Shown here piece after piece: positions 1 through 4,440 of a DNA stretch of 10,006 bases (its first letter is position 1; every line of letters begins with the position of its first letter). Where the stretch lies: NCBI GenBank assembly GCA_905215105.1, contig CAJMOI010000065.1, forward strand, positions 1 to 10,006, in the 5' to 3' direction. A model generated the notes under the pieces. The model saw nothing but the letters and a program-made list of their open reading frames with translations, was not told the origin of the DNA and did not search any database. Source of the stretch: an uncultured bacterium (GTDB lineage Bacteria > Bacillota > Clostridia > Oscillospirales > Acutalibacteraceae). The translations under genes were made by a program, and so were the position numbers.

Positions 1-74
1 ATGTAGTCACCTGCCACTGCAACGACGGAGCTGTGGCCGATTTTATTGAATATCTGGAGCAAAAAGATGATTGA
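1..74 (+). CDS. C-terminal end of an upstream gene, possibly a Cof-type HAD phosphatase (partial)
   Basis: Reading from base 3, the frame is open from the window edge to a TGA at 72-74 and gives 23 residues, VVTCHCNDGAVADFIEYLEQ followed by KDD. The pattern 'VT....DGAVA..IE.L' resembles the last strand and helix of Cof-type HAD phosphatases, whose C-termini usually read like 'A.yVT.sn.eDGVA.aLe.l'. That identification is inference from a very short piece. The stop overlaps the ATG of the next gene (ATG at 67, TGA at 72-74), the arrangement of translationally coupled genes, which supports this being a genuine coding end. The rest of the gene lies outside the window. Confidence 0.5.
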   Translation, partial: VVTCHCNDGAVADFIEYLEQKDD

Positions 75-570
75 CGCCCCGCATACAGACAAAAAACCGC
101 CGGAAAAGCCTGCTCCTTCCCGTTCAAAACCGGGAAAGCCGCTTTTCCGGCGAAAAAAGCCCGAAAGCTCTACTGTGATTCTGTTGGGGGCAGCGCTGCT
201 GTTTCTGGCTTGCATTCTGTGCTATACCGGCCTGAACCGGGGACAGATCATTGTGGTCCGCCGAGAACCGGTCTCTTCTTTACCGGAAAACAGCACCTAT
301 TCCGCATTTTCTTCCACTGTTTCTCAAGGGTTCTCCTCTGAGTCTACACCGGCAGCCGGGCAGAAAATCAACCTGAATCAGGCAACTGTGGAAGAACTGG
401 ACACCCTGCCGGGAATTGGCCCGATAAAAGCCCGGGCCATTATCGAATATCGGGACGCAGTGGGTGGCTTCGACAGTCTGGAACAACTGCTGGAGGTCAA
501 GGGAATTGGCGAAGCCACGCTGGAAAAACTGCTGCCCTATCTGACACTGGAAACCGCTTCTTCTGGATAG
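67..570 (+). CDS. comEA: ComEA-like membrane-anchored helix-hairpin-helix DNA-binding protein
   Basis: This 167-residue protein has a Pro/Lys/Arg-rich cytoplasmic N-terminus (residues 1-35), one hydrophobic segment (about 36-56), a Ser/Thr/Pro-rich linker (about 65-100) and a C-terminal tandem helix-hairpin-helix domain (101-163) with hairpins LPGIGP (114-119) and VKGIGEA (144-150) and the family signature INLNQAT (101-107). In ComEA proteins this domain binds double-stranded DNA outside the membrane and hands it to the ComEC channel during transformation. The Bacillus protein (about 205 residues) has an extra soluble domain between membrane anchor and HhH; here only a low-complexity linker is present. 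The ATG at 67 is preferred over an upstream TTG at 46 because GGAG at 56-59 is 7 nt away. It overlaps the preceding gene by 8 nt. No comEC or comEB is in the window, so a competence role is inferred; similar HhH proteins occur in non-competent Clostridia. Confidence 0.85.
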   Translation: MIDAPHTDKKPPEKPAPSRSKPGKPLFRRKKPESSTVILLGAALLFLACILCYTGLNRGQIIVVRREPVSSLPENSTYSAFSSTVSQGFSSESTPAAGQKINLNQATVEELDTLPGIGPIKARAIIEYRDAVGGFDSLEQLLEVKGIGEATLEKLLPYLTLETASSG

Positions 571-578
571 CCCTCTTC

Positions 579-1691
579 TTATCGACATTTTTCGACAATG
601 GCTTCCATTTGGGGAAGTTTTTTCTCCATATCCGCCACCAGACACATCTGGGTACGGCTACGATCCAAATTATGACCGGGGCGGTGAATCTTAAAATACA
701 CGTCTCCCTGCAAATAATCGGTGAGGAAACGGATGCCGCACTCCATGGTCATCAGCTTGGCGCTGAAAGCCAGCAGGCCGATTTCTTCCGGCGTTAATAC
801 TTCCCGGGTCTGGGACAGGTATCCCCGGGTAAAGGCTTCAAAGAGCTTCAAATCAAAGGAAACTTTGGAGAGGTCCCGCTCATCCTCTTCCGCCGTGCTG
901 GCGCCGCTGCGCAGGGAATCTCCGAAATCATACAGGGAAAGGCCGGGCATGATGGTATCCAGATCCACCACGCAAAGGGGTTTTCCCGTATCTTTATCAA
1001 ACAGGATATTGTTGAGCTTGGTGTCGTTGTGGGTAACGCGAAGAGGCAGCTTTCCCTCTTCCAGCATTCGCTGAACCCGGCAGCAGTCCTCTTTGCGCTG
1101 CATCCAGAAGTCGATCTCTTCGCGGACGGAATCTGCCCGGCCGCAGACGTCTTCCCGCACCGCCTGTTCAAAAGCGGCAAAACGACAGGGCGTATCGTGA
1201 AAATGGGGAATGGTTTCCCACAGGGTTTCTGCCGGATACCCGTCCAGCCGCATTTGCAGCCGGCCAAAGGCTTCCCCGGCTGCTTCCATCAAAGCCGGAG
1301 AGTTGGCAAGATCATAGGAAACGCTGTTTTCTACAAATTCATAGCACCGCCAGCAGTTTCCTTCTTCATCCTGATACATCCACAATCCCGTGCGGAACGG
1401 TACCAGCGTCAAGGTTTCCCGTGCAGGGTCCCCACCCTGTTCCGCTGCTTTTTTCTTCAGATAGTCACAGACGGAGGACACATTTTCCATCAGCTGTTCC
1501 GGTTTCTGAAAAACAGTGGTATTGATCTGCTGCAAAATATAGCGCCGCAGAGAACCATCCGGCCCTTTTGTGGTAAGGCAGAGCGTGTGGTTGATATGTC
1601 CGTTTCCATAGGGCACAATTTCAACCGGTATTCCGGGAACGTCCAGTGCTTCGATCATGCGTTTCTGTGTTTCCATTGCAGATATATTCAT
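579..1691 (-). CDS. Sugar kinase of the APH fold, N-acetylhexosamine 1-kinase (NahK)-like
   Basis: The 370-residue product belongs to the aminoglycoside phosphotransferase/choline kinase fold and resembles N-acetylhexosamine 1-kinase, which phosphorylates GlcNAc/GalNAc at C1 for salvage to UDP-sugars. The N-terminal loop YGNGHINHT (28-36) matches the phosphate-binding loop of that family. The catalytic loop HNDTKLNN (221-228) supplies the base D223 and N228, and VVDLDTIMPG (241-250) the magnesium-binding Asp, followed by YDFGD (254-258). The C-terminal RFLTDYLQGDVYFK (321-334) is also typical of this subfamily. The ATG at 1691 is chosen because an AAGGA motif precedes it at suitable spacing; a TTG 54 nt upstream lacks a site. 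The gene stands alone, convergent with comEA (8 bp between stops) and with no obvious terminator there. No GalT, GalE or GH112 neighbour is present, so the exact sugar is unknown. Confidence 0.8.
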   Translation of the reverse strand: MNISAMETQKRMIEALDVPGIPVEIVPYGNGHINHTLCLTTKGPDGSLRRYILQQINTTVFQKPEQLMENVSSVCDYLKKKAAEQGGDPARETLTLVPFRTGLWMYQDEEGNCWRCYEFVENSVSYDLANSPALMEAAGEAFGRLQMRLDGYPAETLWETIPHFHDTPCRFAAFEQAVREDVCGRADSVREEIDFWMQRKEDCCRVQRMLEEGKLPLRVTHNDTKLNNILFDKDTGKPLCVVDLDTIMPGLSLYDFGDSLRSGASTAEEDERDLSKVSFDLKLFEAFTRGYLSQTREVLTPEEIGLLAFSAKLMTMECGIRFLTDYLQGDVYFKIHRPGHNLDRSRTQMCLVADMEKKLPQMEAIVEKCR

Positions 1692-1764
1692 AGAGTTTGG
1701 TTCCTTTTCAAAATTAAAAATGATCTTTTGGTCAGACAAATCCAAAATTTGTCGTTTCCTGTAA

Positions 1765-1793
1765 ATTGTAAATCAAATTTATGTAAAGTACAA
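1765..1793 (-). promoter_or_regulatory. Sigma-A promoter of the sugar kinase gene
   Basis: On the minus strand TTGTAC (1793-1788) is followed after exactly 17 nt by TACAAT (1770-1765), a good match to TTGACA-N17-TATAAT. The predicted start near 1758 gives a leader of about 67 nt before the ATG at 1691. The promoter sits just beyond the terminator of the cwlJ-gerQ unit, so the kinase appears to be transcribed independently. Confidence 0.6.
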
Positions 1794-1794
1794 G

Positions 1795-1852
1795 AGAAAA
1801 AACAGAAAAAGCAAAGCTGACAAAGAGTCTTTCTCTTGCCAGCTTTGCTTTT
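1795..1852 (-). terminator. Rho-independent terminator of the cwlJ-gerQ unit
   Basis: A long stem pairs 1807-1827 with 1832-1852 (arms built around AAAGCAAAGCTG and CAGCTTTGCTTTT), with few mismatches and a short loop. Read on the minus strand it is followed by a run TCTGTTTTTTCTC. It begins 8 bp after the gerQ stop. The plus-strand side is also T-rich, but no plus-strand gene runs into it. Confidence 0.85.
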
Positions 1853-1859
1853 GTGTTTT

Positions 1860-2264
1860 TCAGTAATAAAACCGGATAAACTTGATATTGTAAAAATCAC
1901 AGGCCAACAGATCATCGGTTTCAATTTCATTGAGTAAAATGTAGTTGGCGCCGACCCCCACCAGCACGCCGATCCGGTCGGTCAGGGTACTGGCGCCGAT
2001 GAGAAACTCCACCTTCACTTTCCGTCCAATCTGGGAACGAAGAAACCCGTTGAGATATTGCAGTTCCTGCTGCTGTATCACCGCAGGCTGACCGGAGGAT
2101 GTCATTTGCTGCTGTTGCTGTTGGGTAAGACCGGAATACAGCTGGGGCAAGCCCAGAAAACCGGGATTGGTGCCGCCAGCGCATCCGGTACCGCCCGGAC
2201 AGGTTCCGGTTTCGTTCATCTGGGAATAGACAGCGCTGTAGCCGTTTTGAGGGGTATCCATCAT
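1860..2264 (-). CDS. gerQ: GerQ-like spore coat/germination protein
   Basis: The 134-residue product has a variable N-terminus (1-65) rich in Gly, Gln and Thr, with a run of six Gln at 48-53, followed by a conserved domain at about 67-134. Segments such as LNGFLRSQIGRKVKVEFL (71-88), GVLVGVGANYILL (99-111) and the final YNIKFIRFYY match the GerQ fold. In Bacillus, GerQ sits in the inner coat, is needed to retain the cortex hydrolase CwlJ, and is cross-linked by the transglutaminase Tgl. It lies 12 nt downstream of a CwlJ-like gene, which strongly supports the assignment. The first of two tandem ATGs (2264) follows AAAGGAG with 6 nt spacing. Unlike Bacillus GerQ, where N-terminal lysines are the cross-linking sites, this N-terminus has no Lys and many Gln. 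A small YlzJ/coat-like protein is the less likely alternative. Confidence 0.82.
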   Translation of the reverse strand: MMDTPQNGYSAVYSQMNETGTCPGGTGCAGGTNPGFLGLPQLYSGLTQQQQQQMTSSGQPAVIQQQELQYLNGFLRSQIGRKVKVEFLIGASTLTDRIGVLVGVGANYILLNEIETDDLLACDFYNIKFIRFYY

Positions 2265-2276
2265 AAAGCGCTCCTT

Positions 2277-2723
2277 TCAGGTATCGCGATATTTTTCCGT
2301 TGGTGCATAAAAACAGTGGTTATTGAGCCGTGTAAAAAAGGTTCCGATTCCCCCGGGCGGAAAGGACGCGGGACATTCCGGCGAATAGGGATTGAGGAAA
2401 AACAGGGAATTGCCCACGGAAGCATCGGTATTGCCCGAAAGCGCCCAATCTGCAATCTCATAATGGATTTCCTCCGGGTTCATATTGTAAATGTTCTGGG
2501 GATTATATCCGCCGCCCACCTGGGTTTTCATACAGGTAAACTGTCCCGGCTGGCGGATGATATTACCCACATTTCCGCCCTGGCTTACCCGCTGAAATTC
2601 GCCATATCCGATCTGGGCCCGGTTCATCACCACCGAAGCCACCGCCCGCATCCCGTCGTCCCCTTCGCCGCCGGCTTCACATTTGATAAGACGGGCCAGC
2701 AGTTCCCGGTCGTCAAAGGGCAT
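2277..2723 (-). CDS. cwlJ: CwlJ/SleB-family spore cortex-lytic enzyme
   Basis: This 148-residue protein consists of a single Hydrolase_2 (SleB/CwlJ catalytic) domain. The segment LLARLIKCEAGGE (8-20) carries the catalytic glutamate at E16, followed by MRAVASVVMNRA, the PGQFTCM substrate loop and a C-terminal hydrophobic NSLFFLNP strand, all usual for the family. These enzymes cleave muramic-delta-lactam cortex peptidoglycan during germination. The absence of a signal peptide and of a peptidoglycan-binding domain, and a length close to the 142-residue Bacillus CwlJ, point to CwlJ rather than SleB. GerQ, its localisation partner in Bacillus, follows 12 nt downstream. The ATG at 2723 lies 7 nt after GGAGG; a GTG at 2729 is too close to that site. 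A sporulation-type promoter lies about 50 bp upstream. Confidence 0.88.
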   Translation of the reverse strand: MPFDDRELLARLIKCEAGGEGDDGMRAVASVVMNRAQIGYGEFQRVSQGGNVGNIIRQPGQFTCMKTQVGGGYNPQNIYNMNPEEIHYEIADWALSGNTDASVGNSLFFLNPYSPECPASFPPGGIGTFFTRLNNHCFYAPTEKYRDT

Positions 2724-2771
2724 GACCACTCCTCCCCCGTTTCAAAAAATCAAGCAAATTGCTTTCTGTCC

Positions 2772-2800
2772 ACCATATGCAAAGCCACTCTGAAATGTCA
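2772..2800 (-). promoter_or_regulatory. Sporulation (sigma-E or sigma-K-like) promoter of cwlJ-gerQ
   Basis: On the minus strand TGACATT (2800-2794) is followed after 14 nt by CATATGGT (2779-2772). The -10 fits CATAnnnT, shared by mother-cell sigma factors. The AC inside the -35, 17 nt from CATA, also fits sigma-K; the KMATATT-like spacing fits sigma-E. In Bacillus both cwlJ and gerQ are made in the mother cell under sigma-E control, so the assignment agrees with biology, but which of the two factors is used cannot be settled by eye. Confidence 0.5.
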
Positions 2801-2874
2801 CCAATTTTATCAAAACGCAGGTATAAAAGGCGACGTCTCCGGGCAGGATGAATAGGGAGAAGGAGGCAATGCCT

Positions 2875-3390
2875 GTGCATCAGATTCTGCTTTGGGGCAA
2901 TCCGGATCACAACCGGATGATGGAGCGGCTTTCAAAAGTTCTTTCCCAATATGGAAGTGTTTCGTCATCCACACTCTCTGCCGGAACAGGATTCCGGTTA
3001 TTGCGAAAAAGCGCCTGCCTGCCAAAAGGCGGCGGAATTCTGGTGCTTTTCAAAGAGTTTGATTCCATGCCGCCCGCGGATTTCTGCCACGGCTGGATCG
3101 CCGTCACTTCATCCCGATGGAAAAACGCGCTGCTTGCATTACAGGGCAGCGGGATTCCCGCGGTATTGTGCGGCACTTCTTCCAGAGACAGCATCAGTAT
3201 TTCCAGCTGGGATTTCCCAAAAGGATCTGCCAGCATTTTGCGGCGGCTGTCTGCTCTTTCCGGAGAAACACTGGAACCTGCGGAAATTCCCATGGAATTG
3301 CGTCAGGTAAAGGACCCGGAAGAAGCGGCTGTTTTCTGCGGGATTCTGGCTCTTTGCGGAGTTCCGTGGGAAAAGGGATATCGATTGTAA
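2875..3390 (+). CDS. Unrecognised protein of about 172 residues, divergent from cwlJ-gerQ
   Basis: I do not recognise this family. The protein starts with a beta-strand-like HQILLWGNPDH, has amphipathic helices, and contains further hydrophobic strands (GGILVLF, HGWIAV, GIPAVLCG), suggesting a small alpha/beta Rossmann-like fold; no catalytic motif, signal peptide or membrane segment is evident. The C-terminal part has EEAAVFCGILALCGVPWEKGY, with two Cys in a helix. Three in-frame starts compete: ATG 2848 with no good ribosome binding site, ATG 2869 only 2 nt after AAGGAGG, and GTG 2875 at 8 nt from it; GTG is chosen for spacing. No clear terminator separates it from the SASP gene 112 bp downstream, whose own promoter begins 32 bp after this stop. 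Its position between two spore loci hints at a sporulation role, but that is only context. Confidence 0.65.
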   Translation: MHQILLWGNPDHNRMMERLSKVLSQYGSVSSSTLSAGTGFRLLRKSACLPKGGGILVLFKEFDSMPPADFCHGWIAVTSSRWKNALLALQGSGIPAVLCGTSSRDSISISSWDFPKGSASILRRLSALSGETLEPAEIPMELRQVKDPEEAAVFCGILALCGVPWEKGYRL

Positions 3391-3421
3391 CAGCTGCTGA
3401 AAAAAAGACAAAAATTGTCAG

Positions 3422-3450
3422 GTATGAATCCTTCTCGGTGACACAAACTA
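3422..3450 (+). promoter_or_regulatory. Sigma-G promoter of the SASP gene
   Basis: GTATG at 3422-3426 fits the sigma-G -35 consensus GHATR perfectly, and CAAACTA at 3444-3450 matches the -10 CATWMTA in six of seven positions, with a 17-nt spacer against the usual 18. Sigma-G controls SASP genes in the forespore of Bacillus and Clostridium. The predicted start near 3457 leaves a leader of about 45 nt. Confidence 0.65.
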
Positions 3451-3501
3451 GGAAAGCAAACGCGAAAGAAAAAACTTTTGGATTTGAGGAGTGTAACTGT
3501 T

Positions 3502-3690
3502 ATGTCCAACAAGAATGTGGTACCCGAAGCACGCGAAGCCCTGAACCGTTTCAAGATGGAAGCCGCCTCTGAGGTTGGCGTGAACCTGAAGCAGGGCTAC
3601 AACGGTGACCTGACCAGCCGTCAGGCCGGTTCCGTCGGGGGCCAGATGGTCAAGAAAATGATTCAGAAGTACGAGGAAGGCATGAAGTAA
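3502..3690 (+). CDS. Alpha/beta-type small acid-soluble spore protein (SASP)
   Basis: The 62-residue product has both signatures of alpha/beta SASPs, which coat spore DNA, shift it to an A-like form and give UV and heat resistance. The first is the germination protease (GPR) site around FKMEAASEVGV (17-27), where cleavage would fall after E20. The second is the DNA-binding segment LTSRQAGSVGGQMVKKMI (37-54). The length is usual for the family (60-75). The ATG at 3502 is chosen because GAGGAG lies at 3486-3491 and the family normally begins just before a helix such as VPEAREALNRF; a TTG 24 nt upstream would overlap the ribosome binding site. A sigma-G promoter precedes it and a strong terminator follows, so it looks monocistronic. 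Its expression would be late and forespore-specific. Confidence 0.95.
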   Translation: MSNKNVVPEAREALNRFKMEAASEVGVNLKQGYNGDLTSRQAGSVGGQMVKKMIQKYEEGMK

Positions 3691-3713
3691 TCCTTCCCCG
3701 CTTATCAGGAAGG

Positions 3714-3741
3714 CGGCGTGGCAGCAGTCACGCCGTTTTTT
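3714..3741 (+). terminator. Rho-independent terminator of the SASP gene
   Basis: The perfect 7-bp stem CGGCGTG (3714-3720) / CACGCCG (3729-3735) has an 8-nt loop and is followed by six T (3736-3741). It begins 23 bp after the SASP stop codon. Confidence 0.9.
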
Positions 3742-3855
3742 CCTGTATCCCATGCAAATCAGAGAAATTTCGGCGGGAATTGGTTATCATTTGCAAAGAT
3801 TTTTCGGAATTGAATAAAAAAGCACCGAAAAAGTTACACAAATTTCATATTTTAG
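3742..3855. other. AT-rich intergenic stretch upstream of ptsH with short inverted repeats
   Basis: No gene is supported in the 114 bp between the SASP terminator and the ptsH promoter. Two short inverted repeats are present: TGCAAAT (3753-3759) with ATTTGCA (3789-3795), and TTTTTCGG (3800-3807) with CCGAAAAA (3825-3832). There is also a partial direct repeat, TTTCGG..GAATTG (about 3768-3782) and TTTCGGAATTG (about 3802-3812). They could be regulator sites for ptsH, but short matches like these also arise by chance in AT-rich DNA. Confidence 0.3.
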
Positions 3856-3885
3856 TTGCGAAGGATGTCCAACATAAGGTATAAT
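3856..3885 (+). promoter_or_regulatory. Sigma-A promoter of ptsH
   Basis: TTGCGA at 3856-3861 and a perfect TATAAT at 3880-3885 are separated by 18 nt. Transcription would begin near 3892, giving a leader of about 88 nt. In that leader GGCGT (3897-3901) can pair with ACGCC (3926-3930), and alternatively GCGGC (3906-3910) with GCCGC (3928-3932); the two pairings exclude each other. Confidence 0.7.
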
Positions 3886-3979
3886 ATGGAGGAAGAGGCG
3901 TTCAGGCGGCATCGGAAGCGCTTTGACGCCGCACCCCTTTTGTCATCCCACACAACTTTACTGAAAAGGAGCGTATACC

Positions 3980-4237
3980 ATGAAACAGTTCACTTACACC
4001 ATCACCGATCCTGTCGGCGTTCATGCCCGCCCTGCCGGTCTTCTGGTCAAGGAGGCCAAGAAATATGACAGCACCATCACCATCGACAAGGCCGGTAAGG
4101 CTGTCAACGCAACCAAGCTGATGGCTCTGATGGGTCTGGGCATCAAGTGCGGTGAAACCGTGACCGTCACCATCGAAGGCGGAAACGAAGAAGCCACCGC
4201 AGCAGGCATGGAAGAATTCTTCAAGGCCAACCTGTAA
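3980..4237 (+). CDS. ptsH: HPr phosphocarrier protein, lacking the regulatory Ser46
   Basis: This 85-residue cytoplasmic protein is the HPr of the phosphoenolpyruvate:sugar phosphotransferase system, carrying phosphate from enzyme I to EIIA domains. The active-site motif GVHARPAG (13-20) places the phosphorylated histidine at H15, as in Bacillus HPr. The second conserved region reads GKAVNATKLMALMGLG (39-54). Aligned without gaps to the Bacillus VNLKSIMGVMSLG segment, position 46 is Lys instead of the Ser phosphorylated by HPr kinase/phosphorylase, with Thr at 45. The phosphotransfer role should therefore be kept while HprK/CcpA signalling through Ser46 should be absent; I recall related Clostridia HPrs with similar ATKLM-type segments. 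AAAAGGAG lies 8 nt before the ATG. The gene has its own promoter and terminator, and no ptsI is adjacent. Confidence 0.95.
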   Translation: MKQFTYTITDPVGVHARPAGLLVKEAKKYDSTITIDKAGKAVNATKLMALMGLGIKCGETVTVTIEGGNEEATAAGMEEFFKANL

Positions 4238-4248
4238 AAACTCTTTTC

Positions 4249-4275
4249 GGGCGTGCTGAATGCACGCCCTTTTTT
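4249..4275 (+). terminator. Rho-independent terminator of ptsH
   Basis: A perfect 8-bp GC-rich stem, GGGCGTGC (4249-4256) / GCACGCCC (4262-4269), has a 5-nt loop TGAAT and is followed by six T. It starts 11 bp after the ptsH stop. Confidence 0.95.
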
Positions 4276-4321
4276 CTTTATTCGAAATATCCCCTGACAA
4301 TTTCATATGCACCGAAATCTC

Positions 4322-4335
4322 GTTTCAAGCGAAAC
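4322..4335. promoter_or_regulatory. Possible regulator site upstream of the GH42 promoter
   Basis: The dyad GTTTC-AAGC-GAAAC lies about 28 bp upstream of the -35 element of the GH42 gene, a position often used by activators. It does not have the central CG expected of a LacI-family operator or catabolite-responsive element. Its role is unproven. Confidence 0.25.
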
Positions 4336-4362
4336 AACTTCTATGATATTTTCTCTTAAAGG

Positions 4363-4391
4363 TTGATTTTTATTTCCCGATTTTGTATGAT
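4363..4391 (+). promoter_or_regulatory. Sigma-A promoter of the GH42 operon
   Basis: TTGATT at 4363-4368 and TATGAT at 4386-4391 are separated by exactly 17 nt. Transcription would start near 4398, giving a leader of about 43 nt. No better promoter was found between the ptsH terminator and the GH42 start; a TATAAT at 4399-4404 lacks a matching -35. Confidence 0.6.
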
Positions 4392-4412
4392 ATCCATATA
4401 TAATTGTATATC
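4389..4412. promoter_or_regulatory. 24-bp dyad over the GH42 transcription start, candidate operator
   Basis: The 24 bases beginning GATATCCA and ending GTATATC form an imperfect inverted repeat in which 9 of 12 half-site positions match (half-site GATATnCAnnTAT). It overlaps the end of the -10 element and the predicted start site, where a bound repressor would block transcription. No repressor gene is adjacent; the AraC-family gene at the end of the operon is one candidate, although AraC proteins usually bind direct repeats. Confidence 0.35.
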
Positions 4413-4440
4413 TATTTCCATATTTGGGAGGAATTGATTG

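Noticed and set aside
46..66. TTG start for the ComEA-like protein
   Set aside because: No ribosome binding site at proper distance, while the ATG at 67 has GGAG 7 nt upstream and overlaps the previous stop.
1029..1820. Long plus-strand open frame of 263 codons
   Set aside because: It lies antisense to the sugar kinase, which has clear family motifs; the translation is rich in His, Phe, Pro and Cys and matches nothing, as expected of a reverse-strand shadow.
2775..2780. CATATG on the plus strand as a -10 for the unrecognised gene at 2875
   Set aside because: The hexamer is palindromic and explained by the minus-strand sporulation promoter; no matching plus-strand -35 was found.
2058..2855. 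Plus-strand open frame of 265 codons
   Set aside because: It is antisense to cwlJ and gerQ and begins inside gerQ with no ribosome binding site; its composition is typical of a shadow frame.
3856..4068. Plus-strand open frame upstream of and overlapping ptsH
   Set aside because: It starts within the ptsH promoter -35 and runs out of frame into ptsH; no ribosome binding site and no recognisable protein.
4322..4335. Catabolite-responsive element (cre) reading of the GTTTC-AAGC-GAAAC dyad
   Set aside because: The central CG and the TGWAA/TTWCA arms expected of cre are not present; kept only as an unassigned dyad.
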